DNA of 47,664 nucleotides from Acidobacteriaceae bacterium (GTDB lineage: Bacteria; Acidobacteriota; Terriglobia; Terriglobales; Acidobacteriaceae): assembly GCA_003151335.1 (NCBI GenBank), contig PLXE01000079.1, positions 1 through 47,664 of the forward strand, in the 5' to 3' direction. Each line of letters starts with the position of its first letter. Positions within the stretch are counted from its first letter, which is position 1. Position numbers and translations under genes: made by a program. A model generated the notes under the pieces. It did no database searches. It worked only from the letters and a program-made list of their open reading frames with translations, and was not told the DNA's origin. Shown here piece after piece: positions 33,239 through 42,425 of this stretch.

Positions 33239-33276
33239 GGCACCGAAAAAAGGTACGTCTACCTTGTTTCGGTGCC
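33229..33276 (-). terminator. Intrinsic terminator for the DapA-family gene
   Basis: On the minus strand GGCACCGAAA and TTTCGGTGCC pair around an inner AAGGTA / TACCTT stem (33239-33276), followed by TTTTGTTTTG. Strong stem plus T-run, about 140 bp after the stop codon at 33418. Confidence 0.8.
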
Positions 33277-33417
33277 AACTTCAAGCTAGCACATAGGAGC
33301 CGAACCTCATAGCACTTTCGGGAGATATTTGCAGACCATTCCCAAAAGCGGAACTGCCCAGCGGTGGCGTCGCAGGGCTTGTCCCGCGACAACTGACAAC
33401 TGGCAACTGACTACTGG

Positions 33418-34497
33418 CTACTGACGAATGTTCTCCAGCAACCGCTCTACTTCGGCCTTTTTTTCCGCGGTGAGCGGCAGCAGCGGCAGGCGCGGGATTC
33501 CACCGAAGCAGCCGTTGTAGTCCATGGCATACTTCACGCCGGGGATGCTTAGGCCGCCCACAATGCGCTCGGCGGCTTTGGCGATGCGCTCCTGTTTCTC
33601 GCGAGCCAGGGCCGCGTCGCCTTCTTTCCACGCCGCGTAAATTTCATAGCAGGCAGTCGGAGCGCAATCGGCAAATGCCAGGATCGCGCCCACGGCGCCG
33701 GCCTCGAGCGAAGGATGCAACTTCTGGGCGGCGCCCACCAGCACCTGGAAGCCGACTTCCTTCTGTCGAGTCTTCAGGCCGCCCACGACCGTGACCGCGG
33801 CTGACGACGATTTCTGCGCTCCCGTTCCGGCTAGCGCGCCCACCGTCACCAAGGCTCCTCCCTCGGCGCTCGCCGACGCAGCGTTGGCTGCATCCAGCAT
33901 TCGCCCAGTCACGGCAGCGAAGGTCTCCGTTACCGTCGCGCTGCGCTTGAGGTGGCGAGTGGCTTCGGCCATCTTCTGCACCTTCTCGATCGAGCCCGAC
34001 GACTCCTTGATACCGATCAAGTTAGGGTGCTCTGCAAGTTCAACTACTACTTCAGCAGGAATGTCGTATCCAGTGGCCTGCGGGAAGTTATAGATAACGA
34101 CCGGCAGCGGCGAACGGTCAGCCACAAAGCGATAAAAGGCCAGCATATTGGCCGGCGTCATCTGCGATTTGTAGTAATGCGGCGTGCGTACCATCGCGAT
34201 ATCGTAGCCCAGTTCCGCGGCGTATTCGGTCAGCCGCAGAGTTTCGATGGCCGACTCGATTCCGGTGCCGGCGATCAACACTTTTTCGTTGGCCGCCGAT
34301 TCGCGGGCGCACTTCAACACGTCGCGGCGCTCTTCGTCGCTGAGCAGGATCGCCTCGCCGGTCGAGCCGAGCACGACGATGCCAACAACCGGCGCACGCG
34401 AGTAGTGCTCGACATTCTGTTCCAGCTTGCGGAAATAGATCTTGCCGTCAGGATAAAACGGCGTGGTAATGGGAGGAAAGATTCCGTGTAGGAGCAT
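33418..34497 (-). CDS. DapA-family aldolase (dihydrodipicolinate synthase-like) with insertion
   Basis: 359 aa, TIM-barrel class I aldolase. It begins GIFPPITTPFYPDGKI; GSTGEAILLSDEER, YNFPQATGYD (Tyr136) and GIKESSGSI (Schiff-base Lys164) are all present. Typical DapA proteins have 290-310 aa; the excess is a segment at about 187-248, rich in Ala, Gly, Ser and Val (DAANAASASAEGG, VTVGALAGTGAQ), before the usual VLVGAAQKLHPSLEAGAVGA. With several such relatives (DapA, NanA, KDG/KDPG aldolases) the substrate is uncertain, and no lysine genes are nearby. It ends with a terminator and is divergent to the next plus-strand gene. Confidence 0.85.
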   Translation of the reverse strand: MLLHGIFPPITTPFYPDGKIYFRKLEQNVEHYSRAPVVGIVVLGSTGEAILLSDEERRDVLKCARESAANEKVLIAGTGIESAIETLRLTEYAAELGYDIAMVRTPHYYKSQMTPANMLAFYRFVADRSPLPVVIYNFPQATGYDIPAEVVVELAEHPNLIGIKESSGSIEKVQKMAEATRHLKRSATVTETFAAVTGRMLDAANAASASAEGGALVTVGALAGTGAQKSSSAAVTVVGGLKTRQKEVGFQVLVGAAQKLHPSLEAGAVGAILAFADCAPTACYEIYAAWKEGDAALAREKQERIAKAAERIVGGLSIPGVKYAMDYNGCFGGIPRLPLLPLTAEKKAEVERLLENIRQ

Positions 34498-34711
34498 GAT
34501 CAGTTGCCAGTAGTCAGTTGCCAGTTGTCAGTTCCTATTCTATCGCGCCGGCGATGGAGTAGGCCCCCCGGCGAGACGTTCTCAATGTAGTTTCTTAAAT
34601 CGAGGTTGGCTAATTGCTATTTGCTTCCTCTCATCGCCATCACGGCTTGCGCATACTTCTTTGCTTTTGCCCGGAGTTCTGTGACAATCTGGCAAGTCCC
34701 AGCGGGGTGCT

Positions 34712-35425
34712 ATGTCGAACTTCTCCAATGCTGCAAAAGATGGCATCGAGGCGAGCAAGAACGTCGCGGTCCTGGTGCGCGAAGTGGTTCTAGTCGTGGT
34801 GATCGTGTTGGCGGTTTCGAGCCCCGCGCGAGTAGCGAAAATCATGACGTCGCTGGGAGTGACCGAGTGGAATGTTTTCGGCGTGAAGGGCAACTTCACA
34901 CAGGCCTCGCAGGCCAGCGACACCGTGCATCAGCTACAGGATACGATCACGCAACTCACGAGTCAGGTGGGAGCGTTACAGTCGAAAACCGGCCTCTCGC
35001 CCACAACCCAAGAAGACGTGCAGCAGATCGCGCAAACTCTCGACTCGGCCAAAGTGAACGTAGATGCAGCACAACAACAGATCCAAAATGATGTGGTCCG
35101 CCAACAACAGAAACTGGTGGCCGCGGGATTTGTGGCCCCGAATGAAGGCTGGCTCTATGTCGGCCGGGTTTCCGAGGACAAGACCACATGGGTTGACGGC
35201 CCCAAGAACGTGCGGGGGCTTCCGCCCAATCCCACCCCGCCAATCTCGGTCACCACTACGAACGCCATAGCGCTTCGAGATCCTAATTCAGCTCCAGGCA
35301 AGCGGGCGGCTGGGGAAATTGTTGCCGGAGTCGAAGCGAATGTGACCTTGCAAGTGCTGGACACGGACTTCAGCCATGCCAAAGGCGGGGGAAACTTCCT
35401 TTGGCTCAAGGTAAAGACGAAATGA
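34712..35425 (+). CDS. Unrecognised membrane-anchored coiled-coil protein
   Basis: 237 aa, not recognised. One hydrophobic helix at about 20-40 (VAVLVREVVLVVVIVLAVSS), then a Gln/Thr/Ser-rich predicted coiled coil (DTVHQLQDTITQLTSQVGAL; LDSAKVNVDAAQQQIQNDVV) to about residue 130. A C-terminal small beta domain follows, with NEGWLYVGRVSEDKTTW and ANVTLQVLDTDFSHAKGGGN ending FLWLKVKTK, like an SH3-type fold exported or facing the cytoplasm. GGGG lies about 5 nt before the ATG at 34712. It stands alone between the aldolase (divergent) and carB (convergent). Confidence 0.75.
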   Translation: MSNFSNAAKDGIEASKNVAVLVREVVLVVVIVLAVSSPARVAKIMTSLGVTEWNVFGVKGNFTQASQASDTVHQLQDTITQLTSQVGALQSKTGLSPTTQEDVQQIAQTLDSAKVNVDAAQQQIQNDVVRQQQKLVAAGFVAPNEGWLYVGRVSEDKTTWVDGPKNVRGLPPNPTPPISVTTTNAIALRDPNSAPGKRAAGEIVAGVEANVTLQVLDTDFSHAKGGGNFLWLKVKTK

Positions 35426-35443
35426 TCTAACGGCCATGCGAAG

Positions 35444-38400
35444 TTACTTCGCCGCCGCTACGCGTTCCGCGTGCAGATGTTGCAGCGCGTACACCTTGGC
35501 TTCGCCGCGTTGCAGGGCGGCGATTCCTTCGCAGGCGGCGCGCGCGGCCGACAGCGTCGTGATGGTGGGAATCCGGGCGATCACGGCGGCGCGGCGAATC
35601 GCCTTTTCGTCGAACCAGGGCTCGACGCCATGCGGCGTGTTGAAGATCAAGTGAATGCGCTCGCCCTTGATCAGATCGACCACGTTGGGCCGGCCTTCCT
35701 TGACTTTGTAAACGCGCTCGACGCGCAGGCCCGCCTGTTCCAGCACGCGCGCCGTCCCGTGGGTGGCGACGAGGCTGAAGCCCAGCTCGACAAAGCGCCG
35801 CGCCACCTCGGGTATGAAGGGCTTATCGCGGTCATTGGCGCTGATGAACACCGTGCCGCTGATCGGCAGCACTTGTCCGGCGGCGATTTGCGCTTTGGCG
35901 AAAGCCTCGCCGAAGTTGTCGGCCACGCCCATGACTTCGCCGGTGGACTTCATCTCCGGCCCCAGCACGGTGTCAACGCCCGGGAATTTGCCCCAAGGGA
36001 AAACGGGCGACTTCACAAAATAAAAGTTGCCGGTGTCGAGATCGGCGCCGCGCTCGATATTCTCCGGCAGAAACTCCCTCAACTTGCGACCGGTCATTAA
36101 GCGCGCGGCAATCTTGGCCAGAGGCACGCCCGTGGCTTTCGAAACATAGGGCACAGTGCGGGAAGCGCGCGGGTTCACCTCAATCACAAATACCTTGTCG
36201 CGTTGGATGGCATACTGCACGTTCATCAGGCCGACGACCTTCAACGCACGCGCCAGGCGGAAGGTGTAATCGCGGATCGTGTTCAGCAGTGGCTCGGGGA
36301 TATCTACCGCCGGCAGCACGCACGATGAGTCGCCGGAGTGAATACCGGCCTCCTCGATGTGCTGCATGATGCCGCCGATCACAACGTCGTCGCCATCGGA
36401 GAGCGCATCCACGTCAATCTCGGTTGCCGACTCCAGGAAGTGGTCGATCAGCACTGGCCGCTCCTGCGAATATTCGACCGCTTCTTTCATGTAGCCGACG
36501 AGCGACTCGTCATCGTAGGCCAGGACCATGGCGCGCCCGCCCAGCACGTAGGACGGCCGCACCAGCACCGGATAGCCGATGCGGTTGGCGTTGGCGACGG
36601 CTTCCTCAACGCTGGCGGCGGTTGCGCCACGCGGTTGTGGAATCGACAGCTCGTCAAGCAGCTTGCCAAAGCGCCGCCGGTCTTCCGCCAGATCGATACT
36701 CTCGGGCGAAGTGCCGATGATGGGCACACCCGCTGCCTTCAGGGGCAGCGCGAGATTGAGCGGGGTTTGTCCGCCGAACTGCACGATCACTCCGACCGAC
36801 GCACCGCCTTCTGCCTCGTGCTCATACACCGCCATGACATCTTCGTAGGTCAGGGGCTCGAAGTACAGGCGGTCGCTGGTGTCGTAGTCGGTGGAGACAG
36901 TCTCGGGATTGCAGTTGATCATGATCGTCTCGAACCCGTCATCGCGCAGCGCGAATGCGGCGTGGCAGCAGCAGTAGTCGAACTCAATTCCCTGCCCGAT
37001 GCGGTTGGGCCCGCTGCCCAGAATGATGACCTTCTTGCGATCGGTGGGCGCCGCTTCGTCCTCTTCCTCGTAGGTCGAGTAGAGGTACGGCGTGTAGCTT
37101 TCAAATTCCGCGGCGCAGGTGTCCACCCGCTTGAATACCGGGCGGACGTTGTGCTGCTGGCGCAGTTGATAAATTTTCTCGCTGGCGGTCCGGCCGTTCT
37201 TCAACTGCAAGGACTCGCCCAAGCGGGCGTCGGAGAATCCCATGCGTTTGATCTCGCGCAAACGCTCGGCATCGAGGGGCTCCGTGCCCAGCTTCGCCTG
37301 CATGTCGGAGATCTCTTTTAGCTGGTGCAGGAACCAGGGATCGATGTTGGTCATCTGCGCGATCTCGCGCACCGTCATGCCTTGCGCAAGCGCGTAACGA
37401 ATGTACTGCAGCCGCTCCGGATGAGGCGTGACTAGGCGCTTGGTCAGAATGCGTGGCTCGATGTCCTCCGCGGTCGCCCTGCGTCCGGTTTCAAGCGAGC
37501 GCACCGCCTTCAGCAGCGCCTGCTTAAAGGTGCGGCCGATAGCCATGACTTCGCCCACCGACTTCATCTGCGGGCCAAGCGACTCGTCGGCGCCGGGAAA
37601 TTTCTCGAACTGCCACTTCGGAATCTTAACCACGACGTAGTCGAGCGTGGGCTCGAAGCACGCCGGCGTTTTGCGCGTGATGTCGTTGGTGATTTCGTCG
37701 AGGGTGTACCCGACTGCTAGCTTGGCGGCAATTTTCGCGATGGGAAATCCAGTGGCCTTCGACGCCAGCGCCGACGAGCGCGAGACGCGCGGATTCATCT
37801 CGATGACGACCATGCGCCCGTTATGAGGATCGACGGCAAACTGGATGTTCGAGCCTCCGGTCTCGACGCCGATCTCGCGAATGACGGCAATGGCGGCGTC
37901 GCGCATGGCCTGGTATTCGCGGTCGGTAAGCGTCTGCGCCGGAGCGACGGTGATGGAGTCGCCGGTGTGCGTGCCCATGGGATCGAAGTTCTCGATGGAG
38001 CAGATGACGATGACGTTGTCGGCGAGATCGCGCATCACCTCCAGTTCGTATTCCTTCCAGCCGAGCACCGACTCCTCGATCAGCACCTCGTGGACCGGTG
38101 ACAGATCGAGACCGCGCGCGAGCAGTTCCAGCAGCTCTTCGCGGTTGTAAGCAATGCCACCGCCCGTGCCGCCCAGCGTGAACGAGGGCCGCAGAATGAC
38201 CGGGAAACCGATCTTGCTGCTGAAGTCGATTCCATCTTTCAGATTGTTGACCAGCGATGACTTGGGCACGTCGAGACCGATGGCCGTCATCGCGTCTTTG
38301 AACAGCAGCCGGTCTTCGGCCTTCTTGATGGCGCCAAGCTGCGCGCCGATGAGCTGCACGCCACACTTTTCCAGCACACCGCTGTCGGCAAGCTCGACCG

Positions 38401-38725
38401 CAAGGTTCAAAGCGGTCTGTCCGCCAACCGTCGGCAGAAGCGCAAAGATGCCAGACTTTCCGCTGGCCACCAGCATCTCAGTCTCAATTCGGATGATCTC
38501 TTCGAGATAGGTGCGCGTGAGGGGTTCGATGTAGGTGCGGTCGGCCATCTCCGGGTCGGTCATGATGGTGGCCGGATTGGAGTTGGCCAGCACCACCTCA
38601 TAGCCTTCGGACTTGAGCGCCTTGCAGGCCTGCGCGCCGGAGTAGTCGAACTCGGCCGACTGGCCAATGACGATGGGCCCCGAGCCGATGATGAGCACCT
38701 TCGCGATGTCGTTGCGGCGTGGCAT
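35444..38725 (-). CDS. carB: Carbamoyl-phosphate synthase large subunit
   Basis: 1093 aa, full length. It makes carbamoyl phosphate from bicarbonate, ATP and ammonia delivered by CarA, for arginine and pyrimidines. Two homologous halves are seen: the first begins [20 protein letters not shown] with the ATP-grasp [18 protein letters not shown]; the second begins [20 protein letters not shown] with [20 protein letters not shown]. The C-terminal MGS-like allosteric domain contains [17 protein letters not shown]. The ATG at 38725 lies 6 nt after the stop of the restriction-enzyme gene. No separate promoter is obvious in so short a gap, so expression probably depends on read-through from carA across the restriction-modification genes. 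Confidence 0.97.
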   Translation of the reverse strand: MPRRNDIAKVLIIGSGPIVIGQSAEFDYSGAQACKALKSEGYEVVLANSNPATIMTDPEMADRTYIEPLTRTYLEEIIRIETEMLVASGKSGIFALLPTVGGQTALNLAVELADSGVLEKCGVQLIGAQLGAIKKAEDRLLFKDAMTAIGLDVPKSSLVNNLKDGIDFSSKIGFPVILRPSFTLGGTGGGIAYNREELLELLARGLDLSPVHEVLIEESVLGWKEYELEVMRDLADNVIVICSIENFDPMGTHTGDSITVAPAQTLTDREYQAMRDAAIAVIREIGVETGGSNIQFAVDPHNGRMVVIEMNPRVSRSSALASKATGFPIAKIAAKLAVGYTLDEITNDITRKTPACFEPTLDYVVVKIPKWQFEKFPGADESLGPQMKSVGEVMAIGRTFKQALLKAVRSLETGRRATAEDIEPRILTKRLVTPHPERLQYIRYALAQGMTVREIAQMTNIDPWFLHQLKEISDMQAKLGTEPLDAERLREIKRMGFSDARLGESLQLKNGRTASEKIYQLRQQHNVRPVFKRVDTCAAEFESYTPYLYSTYEEEDEAAPTDRKKVIILGSGPNRIGQGIEFDYCCCHAAFALRDDGFETIMINCNPETVSTDYDTSDRLYFEPLTYEDVMAVYEHEAEGGASVGVIVQFGGQTPLNLALPLKAAGVPIIGTSPESIDLAEDRRRFGKLLDELSIPQPRGATAASVEEAVANANRIGYPVLVRPSYVLGGRAMVLAYDDESLVGYMKEAVEYSQERPVLIDHFLESATEIDVDALSDGDDVVIGGIMQHIEEAGIHSGDSSCVLPAVDIPEPLLNTIRDYTFRLARALKVVGLMNVQYAIQRDKVFVIEVNPRASRTVPYVSKATGVPLAKIAARLMTGRKLREFLPENIERGADLDTGNFYFVKSPVFPWGKFPGVDTVLGPEMKSTGEVMGVADNFGEAFAKAQIAAGQVLPISGTVFISANDRDKPFIPEVARRFVELGFSLVATHGTARVLEQAGLRVERVYKVKEGRPNVVDLIKGERIHLIFNTPHGVEPWFDEKAIRRAAVIARIPTITTLSAARAACEGIAALQRGEAKVYALQHLHAERVAAAK

Positions 38726-38731
38726 GTGGTC

Positions 38732-39472
38732 TTAGGAACTCTTCTTACAAGCAATGGCCCTTGCCATCAAGGAAGTGATGAAATTCTCGAAGGTAAGTTC
38801 TGGCGCTGGTTCACGGTATTGACCGGAAGGGCCGCTGTCGCGACTTGACGTTAGAAAGCATGCCGAATCGTAAAGGCGCTCTCGCACCAGCTTGGTGAGT
38901 AAGATTTCATACCGCTTCGCATACGAAGCACTCTTAAATTCCGCGAACACTTTGAAATGGGGTTCCTGAGCACGAACCGGACGAGTGGAATCTGGCGCCT
39001 CTTCCAGCAGCATCAGGTACCCGAGCCAGGGTCTGGTTGATGGTTTGAAAGCGCCCTCCCGGTAAGCCGCCCAAATATCCGTAGCGCTGCCTAATGCTTC
39101 ATCAGTTCTGTTGTTGTAGTTGTTGCCAAACGACCCAACCTGGGACTTGAACTCAATCGCGGCAATTAAGCAGTTATCAACTACGACTAGGAGGTCCCAT
39201 TTTTTCTCGGGCCTGAACCATCCAGGAAGCTCCACAGAACGCTCCGTAAAAATAACTGGCTTCCCAATGCCACTTTCCTCGAGCAGATCTCGGATTACGG
39301 AAATGAACCCATTCATCTGTGCTCCGCCCGTAACCGCGGTCCGAAAGCCGGCATCGCGAATTCCACTCCTTGCACCCTGTTTGCCGGCTTGAGATTCACG
39401 CGTGGTCCAAAATGCTTGGATCGCTGATCGAAGCCTTTGGTCCAGGCTGGGGCTAAACTCCATTTTCCGCAT
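38732..39472 (-). CDS. Type II restriction endonuclease, PaeR7I/XhoI family
   Basis: 246 aa. I recognise a PaeR7I-type enzyme (isoschizomer of XhoI; expected site CTCGAG) by KKWDLLVVVDN, AAIEFKSQVGSFGNNYNNRT, DEALGSATDIWAAYREGAF, RPWLGYLMLLEEAPDSTRPV and SYAKRYEILLTKLVRERLYD. The PD-(D/E)xK nuclease core is Asp93 with Glu107-x-Lys109. The chosen start at 39472 lies within the end of the methyltransferase gene (20-bp overlap); an ATG at 39463 is a near alternative. It ends 6 nt before carB. Base composition is clearly less GC-rich than carA and carB, a sign of transfer. Confidence 0.92.
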   Translation of the reverse strand: MRKMEFSPSLDQRLRSAIQAFWTTRESQAGKQGARSGIRDAGFRTAVTGGAQMNGFISVIRDLLEESGIGKPVIFTERSVELPGWFRPEKKWDLLVVVDNCLIAAIEFKSQVGSFGNNYNNRTDEALGSATDIWAAYREGAFKPSTRPWLGYLMLLEEAPDSTRPVRAQEPHFKVFAEFKSASYAKRYEILLTKLVRERLYDSACFLTSSRDSGPSGQYREPAPELTFENFITSLMARAIACKKSS

Positions 39473-40481
39473 TCTCCTTAGCTTCGATCTTGACCTGGTG
39501 AAACAGAGATGTTGTTTCCTGCCTAATTCGAGTTACTGCCCCATGGAGATAGTGTGGGTCAATTTCGATGCCGATACTGTTACGCCCTGCCAAGGCTGCT
39601 GCTACAACCGTGGTCCCTGTTCCCAAGAACGGGTCGAGCACCGTGTCGCCAACAAAACTGAACATTCGAACCAGTCGATCGGCCAATTCGAGGGGGTACG
39701 GTGCAGGATGGTGACGGGTCGACGCGCCCGTAACTCCTGTCCAGATCTGTTGAAACCAAAGTTTGTGATCTTCGGAACCGATCACGCTTAGAATTCGTGT
39801 GGCAGGCTCCGGAGTTCTGTATCCTCCGGACTTCCGCTCCATTAAAATGAACTCGATGTCGTTCTTAATCACTGCATTTGGCTCATAGGGTTTCCCCAAA
39901 AACCCGGCTCCCCCGTTTTCCACTTCATGTACGGCGTTTGCGATTTTGTGCCAAATAATTGGGGCCAGGTTGTCAAACCCGATTTTGCGACAACTTTCCT
40001 GAATGGAGGCGTGCAGAGGAACAACAGTATGTCGGCCGTCGTTTTTCCTACGAGAGAGACACACATCGCCGACTACACATATCAGCCTTCCCCCTGGCAC
40101 TAGTGAACGGTAGCATCTCCGCCATACCCGATCGAGCTGTTCGACAAATTCATCATATTGTGAAATGTGGCCCATCTGTCCGCTGGTGTCCCGATATTCT
40201 TTCAAGGTCCAGTAAGGTGGCGACGTGAGAACCAATTGCACACTGTTGTCTGGTAGATCCATCTCACGGGCGTCGCCAAGCAGCAATTTGTGTCGTATCG
40301 GTATCTTTCTTACCGACCTCGCAATCGCGGCGACGAGTTGCTGGTCTCTCGCGATCCTAGGAATTGCGGTTTGAAGATCGTCGATGTGGGTCAGTTCTGC
40401 CGGAAGGAACTCTTCGAAGGTTCCATGAACCGCTTTTGCCACACCGTTCATACCCACGGCACGAGGACTCACTTCTTCCAC
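39453..40481 (-). CDS. DNA methyltransferase (beta-class, N6-adenine or N4-cytosine)
   Basis: 342 aa. The catalytic motif IV TSPPY (86-90) precedes the AdoMet-binding motif I DPFLGTGTT (283-291), which is the beta-class order. IEIDPHYLHGAVTRI closes the fold. The middle contains GFLGKPYEPNAVIKNDIEFI, seen in related methylases. It should protect the site of the adjoining PaeR7I-like enzyme; TSPPY is compatible with m4C as well as m6A. The GTG at 40481 lies inside the last codons of carA (13-bp overlap) with GGAGGA directly upstream; GTG at 40472 or ATG at 40451 are alternatives. Composition is AT-richer than the flanking car genes. Confidence 0.9.
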   Translation of the reverse strand: MEEVSPRAVGMNGVAKAVHGTFEEFLPAELTHIDDLQTAIPRIARDQQLVAAIARSVRKIPIRHKLLLGDAREMDLPDNSVQLVLTSPPYWTLKEYRDTSGQMGHISQYDEFVEQLDRVWRRCYRSLVPGGRLICVVGDVCLSRRKNDGRHTVVPLHASIQESCRKIGFDNLAPIIWHKIANAVHEVENGGAGFLGKPYEPNAVIKNDIEFILMERKSGGYRTPEPATRILSVIGSEDHKLWFQQIWTGVTGASTRHHPAPYPLELADRLVRMFSFVGDTVLDPFLGTGTTVVAAALAGRNSIGIEIDPHYLHGAVTRIRQETTSLFHQVKIEAKENAENGV

Positions 40482-41599
40482 TCCTCCATCATCTTCACAA
40501 AATCCTTGAACAGGTAGTGCGAGTCGTGGGGGCCGGGCGCAGCCTCGGGGTGGTACTGCACGCTGAACAGCGGGAGCGAACGATGGCGCAGGCCCTCCAG
40601 AGTGTTGTCGTTCAGATCGATGTGGGTCAGGTCCACTTCGCTTTGCTTGAGCGAATCGGGATCGACCGCGAAGTTGTGGTTATGCGCGGTAATCTCGATC
40701 TTGCCGGTCTTCATCTGCTTCACCGGATGATTGCCGCCATGGTGCCCAAATCGCAGCTTGTAAGTCTTTCCGCCCAGCGCGATGCCGATCAATTGATGTC
40801 CGAGACAGATGCCGAAGATGGGCACGCGCCCCATCATCCTGCGAATGCTCTCCTGGGCGTAGGTCACCGGCTCGGGATCGCCCGGGCCGTTCGACAGGAA
40901 GACGCCGTCAGGCTTGAGCGCGAGTACGTCCTCAGCACTGGTGGTGGCGGGAACCACGGTCACGCGACAGCACTCGCCCACCAGGCGTCGCATGATGTTG
41001 TGCTTGATTCCATAGTCGTAGGCGACAACGTGATGCCTCGGCGGCCCGTTCTTCACGCCGACCACTTCTGTCGGCTCATGCGAGCGTACGCCTTCGTCCC
41101 ACTGATAGACGTGGCGAGTAGTGACTTCTTTCGCAAGGTCGGTGCCATCCATCTTCGGAATGGAGCGCGCCTTGGCGACAAGCTTGTCGGTGTCGGCCTC
41201 TAGAGAGGAAATAACGCCGCGCATAACGCCGTTGGTGCGCAAATGGCGAACCAGAGCGCGAGTGTCGATCTCGCCCAGCACGGGAACCTTGTAGCGCTCG
41301 AGATAGCTTTCCGCAACCTCCTGCGACCGCCAGTTGGAGCTGACGCGCGAGAACTCGCGCACGATCAATCCCTCGATGTAGGGACGCGTGGCCTCGTTAT
41401 CGTCGGAGTTGGTGCCGTAATTGCCGATTTCGGGGTTGGTGAGAACTACAATCTGCCCGGCGTAGGAGGGATCGGTGAAGATTTCCTGGTAGCCGGTGAT
41501 GGAGGTGTTAAAAACAACTTCCCCGTAGCATTCGCCTTTTGCGCCGTAGCCTTTGCCGTGGAAGATCCGTCCATCTTCCAGCGCAAGGATTGCCTGCAT
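40469..41599 (-). CDS. carA: Carbamoyl-phosphate synthase small (glutaminase) subunit
   Basis: 376 aa, full length. It hydrolyses glutamine and passes ammonia to CarB. The class I amidotransferase domain has nucleophile Cys in PIFGICLGHQLIGIALGG, and His and Glu in FSVQYHPEAAPGPHDS; the N-terminal domain opens AILALEDGRIFHGKGYG. The ATG at 41599 has GGAG at the usual distance. Normally carA is followed directly by carB; here two restriction-modification genes lie between, and the last codons of carA hold the start of the methyltransferase gene. lepB lies upstream on the same strand with 98 bp between. Confidence 0.97.
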   Translation of the reverse strand: MQAILALEDGRIFHGKGYGAKGECYGEVVFNTSITGYQEIFTDPSYAGQIVVLTNPEIGNYGTNSDDNEATRPYIEGLIVREFSRVSSNWRSQEVAESYLERYKVPVLGEIDTRALVRHLRTNGVMRGVISSLEADTDKLVAKARSIPKMDGTDLAKEVTTRHVYQWDEGVRSHEPTEVVGVKNGPPRHHVVAYDYGIKHNIMRRLVGECCRVTVVPATTSAEDVLALKPDGVFLSNGPGDPEPVTYAQESIRRMMGRVPIFGICLGHQLIGIALGGKTYKLRFGHHGGNHPVKQMKTGKIEITAHNHNFAVDPDSLKQSEVDLTHIDLNDNTLEGLRHRSLPLFSVQYHPEAAPGPHDSHYLFKDFVKMMEEWKK

Positions 41600-41697
41600 T
41601 GCATCTCCGGGGTTTGGATTTTGTTGATTTTATCAGGGAATGCGCGGCAGCATAAGAGGGCAAGCCGCAGAATTTGTTGTGCACACGATGTGAGGCA

Positions 41698-42306
41698 TTA
41701 CCGGAGCTTGCCCAGTTTGGCTACCGGCCAATATCCGAAGACGGCTTTGCCGTAGATGAAGCCTTCGTCCACCGGACCGAAGTCGCGGCTGTCGTTGGAG
41801 AGATTGCGATGGTCGCCCAGCACGAAGTAGCAATGTGTCGGCACTGTGGTCTCCGGATACGAGCGCACGTCTTCATAGGCGTCAGGCACGTACGGCTCGC
41901 GCAAGCGATGCCCGTTCACGAAGACCACGCCGTCTTCGATCTTCACACGGTCTCCGGCGACGGCCACCACGCGCTTGATGTAGCTCTTGGCAGTATCGCG
42001 AGGATAGTGAAACACGACTACATCGCCGGGTTCGATCGGCTCCAGCTTGTAAACAAACTTGTTGATGAAGACGCGTTCCTGATCGTCAAGCGTAGGCATC
42101 ATGCTGGTGCCTTCCACTTTGACCGGCTGATAGAGGAAGATGATGAAGAAGGCCGAGACCGCAAGCGAGATCAGCATGTCGCGCAGCCAGCCCGAAATTG
42201 CCGCCTTCATCCGCTTGGGCCCGGCAGGCGGGGCGACGGACGACGCCGCGGCATCGGATGAGGGAGGCAGAACAGTGGCGTTGTCTTCGTGGGGCACAGA
42301 GTTCAT
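41698..42306 (-). CDS. lepB: Signal peptidase I
   Basis: 202 aa. It cleaves signal peptides of exported proteins at the outer face of the inner membrane. An N-terminal cytoplasmic segment of about 42 residues is followed by one TM helix (MLISLAVSAFFIIFLYQPVK), then the catalytic serine in VEGTSMMPTL (Ser68) and the lysine in SYIKRVVAVAGDRV (Lys111). Further conserved boxes are YCVLGD-type FVLGDHRNLSNDSRDFG and GKAVFGYWP. The length is typical of the short single-TM form. It may be the first gene of a lepB-carA transcript. Confidence 0.95.
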   Translation of the reverse strand: MNSVPHEDNATVLPPSSDAAASSVAPPAGPKRMKAAISGWLRDMLISLAVSAFFIIFLYQPVKVEGTSMMPTLDDQERVFINKFVYKLEPIEPGDVVVFHYPRDTAKSYIKRVVAVAGDRVKIEDGVVFVNGHRLREPYVPDAYEDVRSYPETTVPTHCYFVLGDHRNLSNDSRDFGPVDEGFIYGKAVFGYWPVAKLGKLR

Positions 42307-42425
42307 CTTAGTCGTTTAGACGGCACAGCATCAGTATAGCTTCGGTCGCGCGGCCCTCGACATGCGCAACGGCGCGCCCAAGTCGTTTGCAATTGAGCCT
42401 TCGCTCCCGAAATTGGGGGCCCCGG

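Noticed and set aside
41600-41697. Pyrimidine or arginine attenuator before carA
   Set aside because: Only 98 bp with no clear hairpin followed by a T-run and no PyrR-type consensus.
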